A stretch of DNA of 6,837 bases from Acidobacteriota bacterium (GCA_025061865.1 JANXAA010000027.1:1-6837); one strand, 5' to 3'. Shown: positions 1-6,325, numbered from the stretch's first letter. Notes: generated by a model from the letters alone, not told the origin. Made by a program: numbers and translations.

Positions 1-23
1 CCCGCCTCCTATGAGGAGGGCGG
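1..23 (-). terminator. Hairpin over the end of the GAF gene, possible terminator
   Basis: CCTCCT at 5-10 pairs with AGGAGG at 14-19. After a one-base bulge, CCG at 2-4 pairs with CGG at 21-23. The GAF gene's final stop (9-11) lies within the hairpin. The window ends before any downstream T-run could be seen, so terminator function is inferred only. Confidence 0.35.
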
Positions 24-896
24 TGTCGTCAAGAGTTCCAGAAAGCTCTGGAGCGTCGTCAGCTTGCGCTCGGACTGCGTATACAGGCGGGCGCTGAAGA
101 TGGCCGTCGCCGCATGACCGGCCAGCAGGGAAAACAACTCGTGGTCCAGGGCCGAAAAGCTATCCTTCTGTACGAACAACATTTAGATAGCGATGACGCC
201 GATGACCCGTTCCTTGATCTTGAGCGGAATACACACGAGGGGATGGTGAAAATCGATGACCGGCCCGGGCCGGACGACTTGGTTGATGTAAAAGGGCTCG
301 CCCGTCTTAGCGACCCGCCCCAGGATGCCCTCGCCGACCTGGACCCTCAGGCCCAGGACGTCGTCCATCCCCTCGTGGGCGACCAAGTGCAAATGGTTAT
401 CCCGCTCGTCCAGGAGGAAGATACCAAATACCTCAGCTCCGATGAGATTGATGATGATCTCCTTGACAATCCGGAGGACTTCCTGAAAGTCCAGGGTCGA
501 GTGAAGTTGATAGCTGGCCACGTAAAGATTGGCCAAATTGTTGTTTTGCTCCTCGATTTCGGCATACCGCTGAGCGAAATCCTTATTTTCAGCCTCGATT
601 TCCCGGTACTTGGCCTCCAGAAACTGCTTCTCCCGTTCCAGCTCGACGATGCGTTGACGTAGATACTCGACCTCTTTGCGGAATCTTTCGAGGGTCGGCC
701 CCGCCGGCTGTTGGCTCTGGAGGACGGCGACCTGGTACCGGAGGCGTTCGTTCTCCCGCAAGAGCTCTTCAACGAATGCTCTTGTCTGGTTAAAGATCTG
801 GGAGAATTCCTGGCTTCGCCGGAATAGAGTGTCCTCGAGATTCCGCTCTGCGGGTCCCTTCGTTTCGGGCGTGCCCTTCTTGGGGTCCTGCCCCAT
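9..896 (-). pseudogene. Coiled-coil GAF-domain protein, interrupted by an in-frame TAA
   Basis: Reading from ATG 896 gives 237 residues to a TAA at 183-185. Past that codon the same frame runs 57 more residues to TAG at 9-11. Residues 1-35 are polar. About 37-125 is charged and heptad-like, rich in E, R, L and Q, and likely a coiled coil. About 133 onward is a GAF domain with VGEGILGRVAKTGEPFYI and PLKIKERVIGVIAI. The part after the stop (SFSALDHELFSLLAGHAATAIFSARLYTQSE region) is the usual last GAF strand and helix, so both halves belong to one 295-codon gene. GAF domains are ligand-binding or dimerising sensor modules; no output domain is visible, and the ligand is unknown. GGAGGT at 901-906 lies four bases from the ATG and fixes the start. 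The TAA could be a real nonsense mutation (one base from a Tyr codon), a sequencing error, or a reinitiation point, because ATG (182-180) follows it directly. The family is fairly certain; the gene's status is not. Confidence 0.8.
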
Positions 897-983
897 GCCT
901 ACCTCCCCCCAAGATTCTACGCATGCTAATGCAAAGTAGTCTCCCCCTCCATGGAGTCGACCAGACCCGTACGATTTCGAAAT

Positions 984-1032
984 TCGGGGTCGGGTCTTGG
1001 GTCTCAGGAGGGTCTTGATTCTGACTTCTGAA
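984..1032. repeat. Degenerate 7-base-period repeat
   Basis: Read in steps of seven, adjacent units resemble each other: CGGGTCT at 991, TGGGTCT at 998, then TTCTGAC at 1019 and TTCTGAA at 1026. Units between them are more diverged (CAGGAGG, GTCTTGA). It is weaker than the array at 1391-1488 but has the same period and base composition. Confidence 0.45.
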
Positions 1033-1293
1033 GGCGCCGAACCCGTCTACCGAGTATCATCGGGGTAGAGATCCACCTCCATCCATCGGAACGCTACCAT
1101 TAATGACGGCGTCCCAAGCACCCAACACCAGCAATTATGCATGCACTGTTCCCCTCTTCCAAGCACTCCCTTCGGGATCTTGGATGGCCGGTCCCGACTC
1201 GATCTTCAACGATAATCCCAGCCGTCGGACCCGTCAAGGGGCTGACACCCTGACCCATCCGTCACTTGCACGGTGCGACCCCTGATGAAGTCA

Positions 1294-1342
1294 TGGGTGG
1301 AGGTCCCCGGTCCCGGGGGCCAGGTCCTGGGAAGAGGGGACC
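1294..1342. repeat. GGTCC-type 7-base-period repeat with GC-rich hairpin
   Basis: Units in phase are AGGTCCC at 1301, CGGTCCC at 1308, GGGGGCC at 1315 and AGGTCCT at 1322. Within it, 1302-1309 pairs with 1314-1321 (eight pairs, one a G-T) around a four-base loop. GGTCC at 1323-1327 can pair with GGACC at 1338-1342. No T-run follows, so I do not call it a terminator. The part at 1319-1331 matches copies at 4800-4812 and 6615-6627. Confidence 0.55.
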
Positions 1343-1390
1343 CCAAACCATAGACTTGCCGTGGAAGGTCCTCGAACCTGTCTGAAACCA

Positions 1391-1488
1391 TAGCCTGTAG
1401 TCCGTAGTCCCGGTCTCCCTTCCTGGACCCGATATCCGACCCCTAGGCGCTCATCTTGCATCTTGTGTCCCGCATCCCGCATCATAAC
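1391..1488. repeat. Degenerate heptamer tandem array, about 14 units
   Basis: The 98 bases divide cleanly into sevens: TAGCCTG at 1391, TAGTCCG at 1398, TAGTCCC at 1405; GACCCGA at 1426 and TATCCGA at 1433; TCTTGCA at 1454, TCTTGTG at 1461; TCCCGCA at both 1468 and 1475. Neighbouring units are most alike, as expected from local duplication followed by drift, and the phase holds from end to end although some middle units are poor. The array stops 18 bases before the ATG at 1507, so the alternative TTG start at 1456 would lie within repeat DNA. Heptamer repeats (STRR) are known between genes in cyanobacteria; any relation here is only by analogy. Confidence 0.65.
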
Positions 1489-1506
1489 CGATTGAAGGGT
1501 TTAGCT

Positions 1507-1788
1507 ATGAGTCGGCGAGCCGTTTTCAACCTCCATCGGGTCCCTCCGGACGCGCGGGTCGTCCTCCGTCTGTACACGCATTGTCCCATATGTCAGCGGT
1601 ACTGGGACGCCGTGGCCTGGGAGGGGTCGGCCGCCCATCTGCAGACTGGCCAGTTCGTCGATGCGTCGGTCCCCACCTTTGAGTGTTGCTGTCAGTCATT
1701 TCGGCCCCATTATTTTAAAATCCTATGGATGGACCGATTGATCGCGGTCGGTCCCCTGTCTATGCTAATCAGAGGGCCAGCGAGATGA
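1507..1788 (+). CDS. Small cysteine-rich protein of unknown function
   Basis: I do not recognise this 93-residue protein. It has CPIC at residues 26-29 and three consecutive cysteines at 60-62, followed by QSFRPHYF. Together these could bind a metal ion or form a small zinc-ribbon-like fold, but the spacing matches no family I can name. There is no signal peptide or clear membrane segment. ATG 1507 is chosen because GAAGGG at about 1494-1499 is a plausible ribosome site seven bases upstream and because the alternative TTG at 1456 is inside a repeat array. It lies 157 bases before the zinc-ribbon gene on the same strand. A 9-pair hairpin follows its stop directly. The mixed content of W, Y, F, H and C and the absence of low-complexity sequence favour a real gene, but without homology this is moderate. 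Confidence 0.5.
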   Translation: MSRRAVFNLHRVPPDARVVLRLYTHCPICQRYWDAVAWEGSAAHLQTGQFVDASVPTFECCCQSFRPHYFKILWMDRLIAVGPLSMLIRGPAR

Positions 1789-1792
1789 ATAG

Positions 1793-1819
1793 GGGGCTGA
1801 ATTTAGACCGTTCAGCCTC
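1793..1819 (+). terminator. Hairpin just after the cysteine-rich gene
   Basis: GGCTGAA at 1795-1801 pairs perfectly with TTCAGCC at 1811-1817. The stem extends by a G-T and a G-C pair to 1793/1819, with a nine-base loop. It begins four bases after the stop codon. No T-run follows, so it may be an attenuating or RNA-stabilising structure rather than an intrinsic terminator. Confidence 0.35.
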
Positions 1820-1945
1820 GGCGCCATTTCTGGCTTGACGCCGTCACGACGCTTGCTCATCGTGTCTCTTGGGTGCTGGTCAAGGCCGCTCGGATGTCAT
1901 TCTCCACGGACTGAGCGACCCTAAGGCATTGGGTAGAAAGAGCCG

Positions 1946-2347
1946 ATGCCCACGCGTATCGTTGTATGTCCGTCTTGCGGGCGGAAGGCTCGCTTCCAAG
2001 AGGAGCCTTACCAAGGCCATCGAGTCCTGATTCGATGCCGACAGTGTACGTACGAGTGGTGGGTCGAAGTCGGACTTGAAGTGGACGTGACGTCGGGCGC
2101 GGTGCCCGACGCGGCCATCCAGCAAGCCCGACGACTAGCCCGCTTCATCGTCAACGAAATCCGATATTACCATCAGGACTTTATCCAGAAAGCCCAGACT
2201 CGCCAGGAAATCTTAGAAGAGTTAAAAGACGACCTGTCTTTGGCCCGGACGCATTATCTGTCTCGCATTCCGCCTGAGCTCCAGTCGGAGGGGCCGACAC
2301 TGTTCCAAGAGGCCCTCCAAGAGATCCTGCTGGAGGGCAAGAAGTAG
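1946..2347 (+). CDS. Zinc-ribbon protein with helical C-terminal domain
   Basis: This 133-residue protein starts with a zinc ribbon: CPSC at residues 8-11 and CRQC at 31-34, with aromatic and basic residues between, as in the MJ0042-type finger (C-x2-C, about 19 residues, C-x2-C followed by W). Residues about 60-132 are a separate, probably helical domain with ARRLARFIVNEIRYYHQDF and a LKDDLSLARTHYLSRIP stretch. I recall this arrangement from short zinc-ribbon proteins of Deltaproteobacteria-like and acidobacterial genomes, where the role is unknown. A nucleic-acid or protein-binding regulatory role is possible but not shown. The ribosome site is weak (AAAGAG, three bases upstream), but ATG 1946 sits right before the ribbon, so a later start is unlikely. 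It is followed 152 bases later by kdtA on the same strand. Confidence 0.8.
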   Translation: MPTRIVVCPSCGRKARFQEEPYQGHRVLIRCRQCTYEWWVEVGLEVDVTSGAVPDAAIQQARRLARFIVNEIRYYHQDFIQKAQTRQEILEELKDDLSLARTHYLSRIPPELQSEGPTLFQEALQEILLEGKK

Positions 2348-2443
2348 GTCCGGGGAGTAGGTGTAGAGTGAAGGGGACGACGGACCCCGGGGACATTCGA
2401 GTCCCTCGTCTCGATACGGGGCCCACCGAGCCTCCACAGTGGG

Positions 2444-2471
2444 TCTATAGCTCGCAGTCTGTGGTCTTTTC
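2444..2471. repeat. Weak 7-base-period repeat before kdtA
   Basis: Four units in phase share the pattern TCT or CTC at the front and G near the end: TCTATAG at 2444, CTCGCAG at 2451, TCTGTGG at 2458 and TCTTTTC at 2465. The match is short and partly by eye. It resembles intergenic DNA elsewhere in the window and supports placing the kdtA start downstream of it. Confidence 0.3.
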
Positions 2472-2499
2472 CGCCCGGCATCGACTCCTAACGCCTAAT

Positions 2500-3786
2500 A
2501 TGTACCGATGGGCCTATCAAATCTTGAGTTACGTGGTCGCCCCGTTTTATGGTCTTGGCCTGGGATGGTCCGTCCGGCGGCATATCGCCCCGAGTCGGTA
2601 CGTCCGGCTTCGGCTTCAGGGGCCTCCGGTCGAGCTGAGCGCCCGACCCCGGGGTCAACCCCTCTTGTGGCTTCACGCTGTGTCCGTCGGCGAGGTCTTG
2701 ACAGCCATTCCCCTGTTGCAGGCCTGGTTAGAACGGCATCCCGACTGGACGGTCCTGCTGACGACGGCCACGCCGACGGGTCATGCCGTCGCCCGGCGCC
2801 ACTGGTCAGGCGCCGTCGCTTACTTGCCGTTAGACCTGGCTCCGGTCGTGCGCCGCTGGATGAACCGGCTCCAGCCGACTCTGGTCGGGACGGTCGAGAC
2901 GGAGATATGGCCGAACCTTTTCTGGCAGGCCCGAGATCGAAGCGTCCCTGTAGCCATCGTGAACGGTCGGATTTCCGACCAAGCTTTCCGCCGGTACGGG
3001 TGGGCCAGGCCCTTCATGCGGTGGGTGCTAGACGCCGTTCAGTGTGTGTGCGTGCAGTCGGACCGGCAGGCGGAACGTTTTCGCCGCCTGGGGGTTCGGC
3101 CGGAGACCCTTCATGTGACGGGGAATCTCAAGTTTGACGCCGTGATTCGGCGGATGGCCCTGGCGCGGGTGCCCGACTGGCTGGACCGATGGCGGGCCGG
3201 GCGGCCCCTAGTCGTATTCGGCAGTTGGACGGCGCCCGAGTGGTCCCTCTTGCGGGATGTGGTCGTGACCCTGGTCCGGCAGGCTCCCGAGGCCCGCTTT
3301 TTGGTAGCTCCCCGGCATATCGAGGTCGCCGCTGAATGGGCCGACACCTGGCGGGCGCAAGGCCTCCCAGTCGGGCGCCGGACGGTCTGGCAAGGGGAAG
3401 ATTGGACGGTGATGATCCTGGATACGCTGGGGGAACTGGCGGCTTGTTATGGAGGGGCAGCCGTGGCCGTCGTCGGAGGAAGCTTTCACCCCAGTCAGGC
3501 TGGTCATAATCCCATCGAGCCAGCCTGGTGGGGTGTCCCCGTCGTCATCGGACCGTTTCATCGGGACTTCCTCGATGTCATCGAGACCTTTCAGGCCGGC
3601 GGCGGGATTCAGGTCTTACCGACGGGAACGGTCGAAGCCCTTCAGACTTACGTGGGGAACCTGCTCCGGGAGCCGGCACATCAGGCCGCCTGGGGCCAGC
3701 AGGCCCGCCGGGTCGTCCTCCAGCAAGGGGGCGCCCTGGACCGGACTCTCACTTGTCTCGAGGCCCTCGTCAGGCTCGGCGGATAG
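2500..3786 (+). CDS. kdtA: 3-deoxy-D-manno-octulosonic acid (Kdo) transferase
   Basis: This glycosyltransferase (family GT30, also called WaaA) transfers Kdo from CMP-Kdo to the lipid A precursor at the inner face of the cytoplasmic membrane, the first step of the lipopolysaccharide core. From ATG 2500 the protein has 428 residues, the normal family length. Residues about 3-24 form the hydrophobic N-terminal anchor. WLHAVSVGEV at 57-66 holds the expected catalytic Glu (E65). TTATPTGHAVARR, VETEIWPNL (132-140), the VNGRISD and VTGNLKFD motifs, and the C-terminal GGSFHPSQAGHNPIEP block (326-341) are all in family order. An upstream GTG (2368) would add 44 residues with no family counterpart but has a better ribosome-site context; ATG 2500 has none obvious. 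How many Kdo residues it adds cannot be told from sequence. The usual S-T-H-x-G-E motif reads GSWTAPE (241-247), a variant. Confidence 0.93.
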   Translation: MYRWAYQILSYVVAPFYGLGLGWSVRRHIAPSRYVRLRLQGPPVELSARPRGQPLLWLHAVSVGEVLTAIPLLQAWLERHPDWTVLLTTATPTGHAVARRHWSGAVAYLPLDLAPVVRRWMNRLQPTLVGTVETEIWPNLFWQARDRSVPVAIVNGRISDQAFRRYGWARPFMRWVLDAVQCVCVQSDRQAERFRRLGVRPETLHVTGNLKFDAVIRRMALARVPDWLDRWRAGRPLVVFGSWTAPEWSLLRDVVVTLVRQAPEARFLVAPRHIEVAAEWADTWRAQGLPVGRRTVWQGEDWTVMILDTLGELAACYGGAAVAVVGGSFHPSQAGHNPIEPAWWGVPVVIGPFHRDFLDVIETFQAGGGIQVLPTGTVEALQTYVGNLLREPAHQAAWGQQARRVVLQQGGALDRTLTCLEALVRLGG

Positions 3787-3835
3787 GAAAGGTCCGATGA
3801 AAACGCTGAGGATTGTGCCGGTGTCCAGCGCCCAA

Positions 3836-3884
3836 ACTAAAAGGAGGAATCGCTATGAGCGCTCATCCGCCCGAAGCAAGCGGA
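3836..3884 (-). terminator. Possible terminator after suhB
   Basis: On the minus strand, about 58 bases after the suhB stop, TCCGC/GCGGA (3884-3880 with 3870-3866) can form a five-pair stem with a nine-base loop. The palindrome ATGAGCGCTCAT (3866-3855) and then a pyrimidine-rich tract CCTCCTTTTAG (3847-3837) follow. The stems are short, so this is a weak candidate in the place where the convergent kdtA and suhB transcripts would have to end. Confidence 0.25.
3841..3857 (+). promoter_or_regulatory. Orphan strong ribosome-site-like sequence and ATG
   Basis: AAGGAGG at 3841-3847 lies seven bases before ATG 3855, the best-looking initiation site on this strand. The frame it opens (to 4184, 109 codons) has only 29 codons before it runs antisense over suhB, and the peptide is not recognisable. 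ATG 3855 is also the first half of a perfect palindrome. It may be the remnant of a lost gene after kdtA, or just the complement of a pyrimidine tract after suhB. I do not call a gene. Confidence 0.25.
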
Positions 3885-3941
3885 AGCCTGCACCCCTATC
3901 TTCCCAGCTACGGACTCATCTGCCCACCGACCTATCTCTGC

Positions 3942-4775
3942 CTACCGGCCGGCCTGCCCGTTGCTGGACAATGCCCAGCGGATGGCCTCGCCCATCTGGT
4001 CGTGGATGAGGCCGTTACTGGCCAGAAGCTCCCCGTCGTAGATCGACGTCGGCTGAAGGGCGAAGTCGGTCCAACGACCGCCGGCTTCTTGCAAGATGAG
4101 GACACCGGCGGCTATGTCCCACGGCGACAAGTCCTCCTCCCAGAAACCGTCCAAGCGGCCGGCGGCCACGTAGCACAAGTCTAAAGCCGCCGCCCCGGCC
4201 CGACGAATCCCCATGGCCGCGTAAAGAAACCCCCGAAATATCTGGAGTGTCCGGTCCATGCGTTCGTAGATCTGATGCGTGAAGCCGGTCCCTAAGAGGG
4301 CTTCGTTGAGGGCGCGGACCGAGGAGACTCGGATGGGCCGTCCATTAAGGAAAGCCCCCATCCCGGTCCCGGCCCAGAAGCACTCCCGCTTGATGGGGTC
4401 GTAGACGACGCCCAGGACGACATGGCCCTCGTATTCCAAGGCCAACGAAATCGCAAAGTGAGGAAACCTATGGATGAAATTACTCGTCCCGTCGATGGGG
4501 TCCAAGATCCATCGAGTCTTGCTGTGGGCCGGTCCCAAGAGGCCAGATTCTTCCGTCAGGACCTGGGCCTTCGGGTCCTTCTCGAAGATTCGCCGGACGA
4601 TCGTCTCCTCGACGACCCGGTCAAGACGGGTGACCGGATGCCGTCGGTCCTCGTCTTTCCACTCCATCGGGACGGGACCGTCAGATTGGCCCCACGCCTG
4701 TCGAAGTTGACGGCCGACCTGCCGGACGAGACGAATAGCCCACCGGAGACGGGGTCGAATCCACGTCGGGTCCAT
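3942..4775 (-). CDS. suhB: Inositol monophosphatase family protein (SuhB-type)
   Basis: This protein is a magnesium-dependent sugar-phosphate phosphatase. Family members dephosphorylate myo-inositol 1-phosphate or related substrates; E. coli SuhB also takes part in rRNA transcription complexes. Which role applies here cannot be read from sequence. The 277 residues match the family length. The motifs are VTRLDR (48-53), LTEESG (73-78, metal-binding Glu), WILDPIDGTSNF (89-100, the D-P-I-D-G-T-x-N signature with metal-binding D92 and D95), and the second signature around WDIAAGVLILQEAGG (219-233, with D220). ASNGLIHDQM at 252-261 is the usual C-terminal end. ATG 4775 is preceded by AAAGGA (4783-4788) at seven bases. 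It lies 74 bases downstream of miaB on the same strand and may share its transcript. It converges with kdtA across a 155-base gap. Confidence 0.92.
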   Translation of the reverse strand: MDPTWIRPRLRWAIRLVRQVGRQLRQAWGQSDGPVPMEWKDEDRRHPVTRLDRVVEETIVRRIFEKDPKAQVLTEESGLLGPAHSKTRWILDPIDGTSNFIHRFPHFAISLALEYEGHVVLGVVYDPIKRECFWAGTGMGAFLNGRPIRVSSVRALNEALLGTGFTHQIYERMDRTLQIFRGFLYAAMGIRRAGAAALDLCYVAAGRLDGFWEEDLSPWDIAAGVLILQEAGGRWTDFALQPTSIYDGELLASNGLIHDQMGEAIRWALSSNGQAGR

Positions 4776-4795
4776 GACCGAATCCTTTAGAGCCC

Positions 4796-4816
4796 AGGTG
4801 CCAGGTCCCGGGTAGG
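4796..4816. repeat. Three-unit heptamer repeat between miaB and suhB
   Basis: AGGTGCC at 4796, AGGTCCC at 4803 and GGGTAGG at 4810 are in phase. The 18 bases 4796-4813 match the reverse strand of 6614-6631 at 17 positions. It sits between the miaB stop and the suhB ribosome site. Confidence 0.55.
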
Positions 4817-4849
4817 CAAGCGAAGAGGGATTTTAAAGGATGCCGCCCC

Positions 4850-6325
4850 TTACGGCCCAAATCTCGACGGCGTCTCTGGGTCCAGCGACTGCGGCCTTTC
4901 TAACGAGGACCTGAGACCCGTCAATCGATCCTCTTCTATCAATTCGCCCCGCAGGCTGTGGGGGCCAGCCTCGGTGATGCGCACCCAGGCGAACCGACCC
5001 AGCCATCGAGACGGGTCCGCCGGGACGTTCACGACACGGTTGTGCGTCGTCCGGCCTTCCAATTCCTCGGGCCGCCTCTTCGAGGGCCCCTCGAAGAGGA
5101 CTTCCTGAAGGCTTCCCAGGAAGGCCCGGTGCTTCCGGAGCTGGATCTCCTCCTGGAGGGCCTGTAGACGGACGATACGGTCGGTCTTCACCTCGTCGGA
5201 GACGGGGTCGCCGAACTTCCAAGCCGCTGTGAAGGGGCGGGGTGAATACTTGAAGCTGAACATATGGTCGTACTCAACGAGGCGGACGACCCAGAGCGTC
5301 TCTTGGAAGTCTTCTTCTGTCTCGCCGGGGAAGCCGACGATAATGTCCGTCCCGATGGCGATGTCGGGGATAGCCCGCCGGAGCTTCTCGACCTTCTCGA
5401 GGTACTCCTCTTGCGTGTATGTCCGGCGCATTGCCCGCAGGATACGGTCTGAGCCGGCCTGCAGGGGGAGATGGATGTGACGACAAATCTTCGGATAGTC
5501 CCGCATCGTCTCGATGAGCTCGTCGGTCACGTCCGAGGGATGGGGCGATACGAAGCGGATGCGCCGGATGCCTTCGATGTCGTGGATCATCCGGAGTAGG
5601 GCGGCGAACGTCACGTCCTCCCACCGATAGGAGTTGACTGTCTGTCCGAGGAGGACGACCTCCTGGTAGCCGGCCTCGGCCAAGGCTTGGACCTCTGCCA
5701 AGATGTCCCGGGGCGGCCGGTAGGTCTCCCGACCGCGGGTAAAGGGAACGATGCAGAAGGTACAGAACTTGTCGCAGCCTTCCATGATGGTGACATAACC
5801 GACGACGAGCGAGCGCCGGTAGATGGCCAATTGATCGAAGGCCGGTCGCTGACGGGGTCGGGACAGGGACGCGACGTGCCGTTCGCCCTGAACGACCCGG
5901 CGGAGGAGCTCCGGGAGTTCGGGAATGTTCCGAGGCCCGAAGACGACGTCCACGTGGGGCGCCTGCCGGAAGATGCGCTCACCCTCCTGCTGGGCCAGAC
6001 ACCCGCAAACGGCGATGACCATGTGCGGCCGTCGCCGCTTGACAAGCCTCAACTTCCCGAGTTCCGAGAACACCTTCTGACCGGCCTTTTCCCGGACACT
6101 ACACGTGTTAAGGATGATGACATCGGCAGCCTCCGGCTCGGCGACGGCTTGGAGGCCCATCTGCTGAAGGAGGCTCGCCATCTTCTCCGAGTCGTGCTCG
6201 TTCATTTGGCATCCGTACGTATAGATACAGAACCGACCCGATAGATGGGGAAGACTCGTCGGGGTCGGGGCGGTCATCGCCCGTCCGACCGTCGGTGTCG
6301 GTACCGTCGGCAGGAAGACTGCCAT
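4850..6325 (-). CDS. miaB: tRNA-2-methylthio-N6-dimethylallyladenosine synthase
   Basis: MiaB is a radical-SAM enzyme that adds a methylthio group to N6-isopentenyladenosine 37 of tRNAs reading codons that begin with U. The 491 residues show all three parts. The N-terminal methylthiotransferase domain has cluster cysteines C39 (YTYGCQMNEHDSE), C75 (NTCSVREKA) and C109 (GCLAQQEGE). The radical-SAM core has C-x3-C-x2-C at C184, C188 and C191 (EGCDKFCTFCIVPFTRGRE), then SPHPSDVT, HLPLQAGSD and GTDIIVGFPGETEEDF. A TRAM RNA-binding domain covers about 403-464. YGCQMN and NTCSVREKA favour MiaB over MtaB or RimO. ATG 6325 has AGAGGTG at 6330-6336. The next Met (residue 17) would also keep the whole domain. 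The last roughly 25 residues lie beyond TRAM and are rich in R, S, P and E. It probably sits between pssA and suhB in one transcription unit. Confidence 0.96.
   Translation of the reverse strand: MAVFLPTVPTPTVGRAMTAPTPTSLPHLSGRFCIYTYGCQMNEHDSEKMASLLQQMGLQAVAEPEAADVIILNTCSVREKAGQKVFSELGKLRLVKRRRPHMVIAVCGCLAQQEGERIFRQAPHVDVVFGPRNIPELPELLRRVVQGERHVASLSRPRQRPAFDQLAIYRRSLVVGYVTIMEGCDKFCTFCIVPFTRGRETYRPPRDILAEVQALAEAGYQEVVLLGQTVNSYRWEDVTFAALLRMIHDIEGIRRIRFVSPHPSDVTDELIETMRDYPKICRHIHLPLQAGSDRILRAMRRTYTQEEYLEKVEKLRRAIPDIAIGTDIIVGFPGETEEDFQETLWVVRLVEYDHMFSFKYSPRPFTAAWKFGDPVSDEVKTDRIVRLQALQEEIQLRKHRAFLGSLQEVLFEGPSKRRPEELEGRTTHNRVVNVPADPSRWLGRFAWVRITEAGPHSLRGELIEEDRLTGLRSSLERPQSLDPETPSRFGP

Larger units (their letters stand above)
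897..1506. other. 610-base gap without a supported gene, between divergent genes
   Basis: This gap separates the start of the minus-strand GAF gene from the plus-strand cysteine-rich gene, so it should hold both promoters. I found no convincing -35/-10 pair. Short open frames here (1103-1285 plus, 1206-1391 minus) have low-complexity composition, no ribosome site and no recognisable motif. The gap holds three stretches of 7-base-period repeats (about 984-1032, 1294-1342 and 1391-1488) and a perfect 10-base palindrome CTCCATGGAG at 947-956, about 50 bases before the GAF start. The direct repeat AAACCATAG occurs at 1345-1353 and 1385-1393. The stretch 1040-1290 shows nothing I can name. Confidence 0.7.

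Noticed and set aside
183..185. TAA read as a sense codon (changed genetic code)
   Set aside because: miaB ends naturally in TAA at 4850-4852, and other genes use TAG and TGA, so no stop codon appears to be reassigned.
114..662. 182-codon plus-strand frame over the GAF gene
   Set aside because: It is antisense to a well-supported coding frame and shows no motif of its own.
914..919. TAGAAT on the minus strand as a -10 box for the GAF gene
   Set aside because: No -35 match lies 16-18 bases upstream, and transcription would start almost on the ribosome site.
1210..1215. GATAAT as a -10 box for the plus-strand genes
   Set aside because: The sequence 17 bases upstream does not resemble TTGACA, and it lies about 290 bases from the first gene.
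1103..1285. Plus-strand frame of 60 codons in the gap before the cysteine-rich gene
   Set aside because: There is no ribosome site, no recognisable motif and no sign of selection on codon positions; it is probably chance.
2368..2499. 44-residue N-terminal extension of the Kdo transferase from GTG 2368
   Set aside because: The extension has no family counterpart and crosses repeat-like DNA; ATG 2500 begins directly at the usual membrane anchor. The weak ribosome site at 2500 leaves some doubt.
5687..6244. 185-codon plus-strand frame over miaB
   Set aside because: It lies opposite the conserved MiaB motifs and is a shadow of that gene.
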